From Clostridium sp. 1001275B_160808_H3 (GTDB taxonomy: Bacteria; Bacillota; Clostridia; Clostridiales; Clostridiaceae), in contig NZ_JADNAT010000005.1 in the NCBI RefSeq assembly GCF_015550425.1, forward strand, positions 132,852 to 196,851: DNA of 64,000 bases. Direction: 5' to 3'. The position numbers and the translations under genes are program-made. This document shows, in pieces, positions 61,470-64,000 of this stretch (position 1 is its first letter; each line of letters opens with the position of its first letter). A model generated the notes under the pieces. That model was not told where the DNA came from and made no database searches. It worked only from the letters and a program-made list of their open reading frames with translations.

Positions 61470-61790
61470 ATGTTTGGTTTATTTAATAAAAATTCAGGAA
61501 AAGTTATAAATGTAAATGATATTGATAATTTAATTGGTAAAATAGATTTAATTGATATAAGAGAACCATACGAATATAGAACTGGAAGTATAAAAAGTGC
61601 AAAAAATATTCCAATGGGGGATCTTCTAAACGATCCAGAGAAATATTTAAATAAGGAGAAAGAATATCATATAGTATGCCAATCAGGAGGAAGAAGTTCA
61701 ACTGCATGTAATAAGCTAAGAAGCCTTGGATTTGATGTAGTTAATGTTGCTGGTGGAGTTGGATCATATGTTGGGAGCAAAAGAAAATAG
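61470..61790 (+). CDS. Single-domain rhodanese-like sulfurtransferase
   Basis: A 106-residue rhodanese domain. The active-site loop is VCQSGGRSSTA with Cys near residue 71, and DIREPYEYRTGSIKSAKNIPMGDL is the family's usual start motif. It moves sulfane sulfur between thiols and can handle persulfides. It is the first of two genes downstream of the palindrome; the CoA-disulfide reductase follows 185 bases later behind a palindromic repeat, so they may be under common control. No signal peptide is present. Confidence 0.9.
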   Translation: MFGLFNKNSGKVINVNDIDNLIGKIDLIDIREPYEYRTGSIKSAKNIPMGDLLNDPEKYLNKEKEYHIVCQSGGRSSTACNKLRSLGFDVVNVAGGVGSYVGSKRK

Positions 61791-61807
61791 CAAATGCTAT
61801 TTTCTAA

Positions 61808-61960
61808 TGGATAATGCACAATGGATAATGAATAATTAAGGAAAAAATTCAGCTATGCTGAATTATAAAAAGTATTAATTATAAAAACTAAAATCGATGA
61901 ATTTTTACAAAAATTATCCATTATTAATTGTTAAGTATCAATTTGGCTGCGTAGCAGCCA
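61808..61960. repeat. Palindromic AT-rich element with two internal hairpins
   Basis: Outer arms ACAATGGATAATGAATAATT (61819-61838) and its inverted match ending at about 61933 agree in 17 of 20 bases. A small hairpin inside the element has a perfect stem, AATTCAGC-TAT-GCTGAATT (61848-61866). A second, GGCTGC-GTA-GCAGCC (61946-61960), lies just beyond the right arm and ends near the ribosome site of the next gene. It resembles the element at 1.9 kb in plan. Confidence 0.65.
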
Positions 61961-61975
61961 CTAGGAGGATTTTGT

Positions 61976-63673
61976 ATGAAGAAGATATTAATAGTTGGTG
62001 GGGTAGCTGGAGGAGCTTCAGCTGCAGCAAGATTAAGAAGATTAAGTGAAGAAGATGAAATAATAATGTTTGAAAAAGGTCCTCATGTATCCTTTTCTAA
62101 TTGTTCATTACCTTATCACTTAAGTGGAATTATTGATGAAGCAGATAAGCTTGTATTAATGAGTCCAGAAAAGTTTAAAGCTCAATATAATATAGAAGCT
62201 AGAGTAAATAGTGAAGTAATATCAATAGATAGAAAAAATAAAGAACTTGAAATAAAAAATGCACAGACAGGAGAAATTTATAGAGAAAATTATGATAAAT
62301 TAATTTTATCACCAGGAGCAAAACCGATAGTACCTAATATTCCAGGAATTGAAAATGTAAATATTTTTACTATTAGAAATGTTGTAGATATAGATAGATT
62401 AAATAAATTTGTTAAAGAGCTTAATACAAAGGAAGTAGCGGTAATTGGCGGTGGATATATAGGAGTGGAAGTTGCTGAAAACTTAAGAGAAGCAGGATAT
62501 GAAGTTTCTTTAATAGAAGCTATGGATCAAATATTAAAGCCATTTGATTACGATATGGTTCAAATATTACATAAAGAAATTTATGATAATGGTATAAATT
62601 TAATTGTTGGAGATAAGGTTTCAAGCTTTGAAGAAGGTAAAGTAGTATTAGCTTCAGGTAAGAAGATTAATGCAAAGGCAGTAGTTATGGCAATTGGTGT
62701 TTCTCCAGAAGTATCATTAGCTAAAGAGGCAGGCTTAGAACTTGGTGAAACTGGAGCTATTAAGACTGATAGGAATTATAAAACTAATGATGATGATATT
62801 TATGCTGTAGGAGATGCAATTGAAGTATATAATGCATTAACACATTCTATGACAAAATTATCACTTGCAGGTCCAGCTCTAAAAGAAGCTAGATCAGTTG
62901 CAGATCATATAAATGGTAAAAGAGGAATAAATAACGGTTATATTGGATCATCTGCTATAAAGGTATTCGATTATAATGCTGCTGCAACAGGATTAAATGA
63001 GTCCTTAATTAAAGTTTTAAATCTGAATATAAAATATGATATTGTAAGACTTATAACTAATGATAAAGTTGGAATAATGCCTGATGCATCACCAGTTCAT
63101 TTTAAACTTATATTTGAAGTTCCAACAGGTAAGGTGTTAGGAGCACAAGCAATAGGTAGAGGTGATGTTGCCAAAAGGGTTGATATAATAGCTACTATTA
63201 TAAAACTTGGAGGAACTGTCGAAGACTTAAAAGACTTGGAACTATGTTATGCGCCACCATATAGTACAGCAAAGGATGTAGTTAACTATGCTGGATATGT
63301 AGCATCAAATTTATTAAATGGAGATTTTAAACAAGTTAATGTTGATAAGATAAGAGATTTAGTTGAAAGTGGAGCTTATATAATAGATGCTAGAGAAATT
63401 AGAGAATATGAAAATGGACATATAAAAGGGGCTAAGAATATTCCTCTTAGTCAGCTTAGAGAAAGAATAAATGAAATACCAAAGGATATTCCTGTTTACA
63501 TACATTGTAGGACTGGTCAAAGAAGTTATAATGCAGTATTAGCATTGCAAAATTTAGGATATAGAAATGTCCATAATATAACTGGAAGTTTTCTAGGTGT
63601 ATCATTTTATGAATATTTTAATGATAAAACAACAGAAAGAGAAAGTATAGTTACACAATATAATTTTAAATAA
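61976..63673 (+). CDS. CoA-disulfide reductase fused to a rhodanese domain
   Basis: A 565-residue fusion. Residues 1-445 form an FAD/NAD(P)H disulfide reductase with VGGVAGGASAAARLRRL, the single active Cys43 in FSNCSLPYHLSG, VAVIGGGYIGVEVAENL and IYAVGDAIEV. The C-terminal rhodanese (about 465-555) has IIDAREIREYENGHIKGAKNIP and the active Cys in YIHCRTGQRSYNA. This CoADR-Rhd architecture reduces CoA disulfide or CoA persulfide, linking sulfane sulfur to CoA thiol. With the single-domain rhodanese it forms a sulfur-handling pair. The ribosome site is AGGAGG. Confidence 0.93.
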   Translation: MKKILIVGGVAGGASAAARLRRLSEEDEIIMFEKGPHVSFSNCSLPYHLSGIIDEADKLVLMSPEKFKAQYNIEARVNSEVISIDRKNKELEIKNAQTGEIYRENYDKLILSPGAKPIVPNIPGIENVNIFTIRNVVDIDRLNKFVKELNTKEVAVIGGGYIGVEVAENLREAGYEVSLIEAMDQILKPFDYDMVQILHKEIYDNGINLIVGDKVSSFEEGKVVLASGKKINAKAVVMAIGVSPEVSLAKEAGLELGETGAIKTDRNYKTNDDDIYAVGDAIEVYNALTHSMTKLSLAGPALKEARSVADHINGKRGINNGYIGSSAIKVFDYNAAATGLNESLIKVLNLNIKYDIVRLITNDKVGIMPDASPVHFKLIFEVPTGKVLGAQAIGRGDVAKRVDIIATIIKLGGTVEDLKDLELCYAPPYSTAKDVVNYAGYVASNLLNGDFKQVNVDKIRDLVESGAYIIDAREIREYENGHIKGAKNIPLSQLRERINEIPKDIPVYIHCRTGQRSYNAVLALQNLGYRNVHNITGSFLGVSFYEYFNDKTTERESIVTQYNFK

Positions 63674-63677
63674 TTCA

Positions 63678-63711
63678 AAAGACTTCAGGAAAATTTCTTG
63701 AAGTCTTTTTC
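63678..63711 (+). terminator. Rho-independent terminator after the CoADR-rhodanese gene
   Basis: A 10-bp stem AAAGACTTCA / TGAAGTCTTT is followed by TTT. Confidence 0.85.
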
Positions 63712-64000
63712 TATTAGTAGGTTTTAGTAGATAAAGGGATAAATCACATAGTTATTTTGTGTATTTAATATAAACTTATACATATAAAATTTAAAAATTA
63801 TAGAGTTTAAAGTTATATGTGTTAAAATATAGAGTATGAGATAAAATATGTAAAAATAATTTATATTAAATTAACTTTATATATAGTATATTTTATTTTA
63901 ATAAGTAAAAAAACAATATAAGAGATAGTGTAAAGTTTCGTATGAAAAAAATAGATAAATCAACATAAAGGTAATTATTTGAATAAATTGATTTATGTTG
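63712..64000. other. Gene-free AT-rich tail of the window with a hairpin at the edge
   Basis: No coding frame or RNA gene is seen. At the very end CAACATAAA (63961-63969) pairs with TTTATGTTG (63992-64000), a 9-bp stem that may extend beyond the window. It could be the terminator of a gene outside. Confidence 0.4.

Noticed and set aside
1-64000. tRNA, rRNA, riboswitch, CRISPR or prophage
   Set aside because: No cloverleaf-like, aptamer-like or regularly spaced repeat sequence and no phage or integrase genes were recognised by eye; small RNA genes could still be missed.

Overview
The window is 64 kb of very AT-rich DNA (short AT-rich spacers, AGA arginine codons, strong GGAGG ribosome sites, dense rho-independent terminators) and reads as chromosome of a spore-forming anaerobic Firmicute, most likely Clostridium sensu stricto. 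Supporting signs are the GerM-domain lipoprotein, the SpoVK-like AAA+ protein, a ferredoxin-type 2-oxoacid oxidoreductase, an NADH oxidase and a short-chain dehydrogenase that closely resembles clostridial 7alpha-hydroxysteroid dehydrogenase, which points to a gut species. I cannot name the species. No rRNA, tRNA, CRISPR array, transposase or phage genes were recognised.

Layout. 0-7.5 kb: 5'-truncated TetM/EF-G-like GTPase, GNAT, a lipoprotein, glyoxalase I, L-lactate dehydrogenase, L,D-transpeptidase, LacI regulator. 7.7-13.2 kb: maltodextrin ABC importer (two permeases, binding lipoprotein, no ATPase) plus a GH13 cyclomaltodextrinase/neopullulanase, behind a good sigma-A promoter with a LacI-type operator at the predicted start site. 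13.6-25.6 kb: acyltransferase-3/TraB-like fusion, 7alpha-HSDH, small membrane protein with a decayed second copy, endonuclease IV, methyltransferase, a four-module AAA+ protein, a double GerM lipoprotein and an esterase. 25.6-32.1 kb: NADH oxidase, then a sigma-54 promoter driving ygeY-ygeW-arcC-ygeX, enzymes tied to anaerobic purine/diaminopropionate breakdown. 32.5-40.3 kb: a YtrABC-like GntR/ABC operon with palindromic operators, a MacB-like ABC transporter and a two-component system. 40.4-45.0 kb: threonine aldolase, a membrane protein, a PHP phosphatase, and a three-gene hemerythrin/DUF1858 operon behind a GTAACA/TGTTAC palindrome.

45.2-57.4 kb is the least explained part. It holds two inverted paralogs that share a CACC-N15-CATA promoter (sigma-K-like), two cysteine-rich DUF4489-like proteins, an FAD amine oxidase, and two paralogs with W-repeat (propeller-like) heads and coiled-coil tails that flank a YVTN-propeller protein. 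I infer a spore-surface assembly locus. A cysteine desulfurase and a DUF3343 protein, families linked to sulfur/selenium handling, are interleaved with it.

57.5-63.7 kb: 2-oxoacid:ferredoxin oxidoreductase (two genes), tRNA 2-selenouridine synthase (mnmH), a single-domain rhodanese and a CoA-disulfide reductase-rhodanese fusion; the two rhodanese genes read rightward from a region with a 21-bp palindrome of the Crp/Fnr type.

Non-coding DNA carries at least two families of repeat: a roughly 240-bp element (13.3 and 32.2 kb) whose hairpins differ by compensatory changes, and palindromic AT-rich elements (1.9 and 61.8 kb). Where the longest open frame begins inside or before a ribosome binding site, I have moved the start to the better-placed codon.
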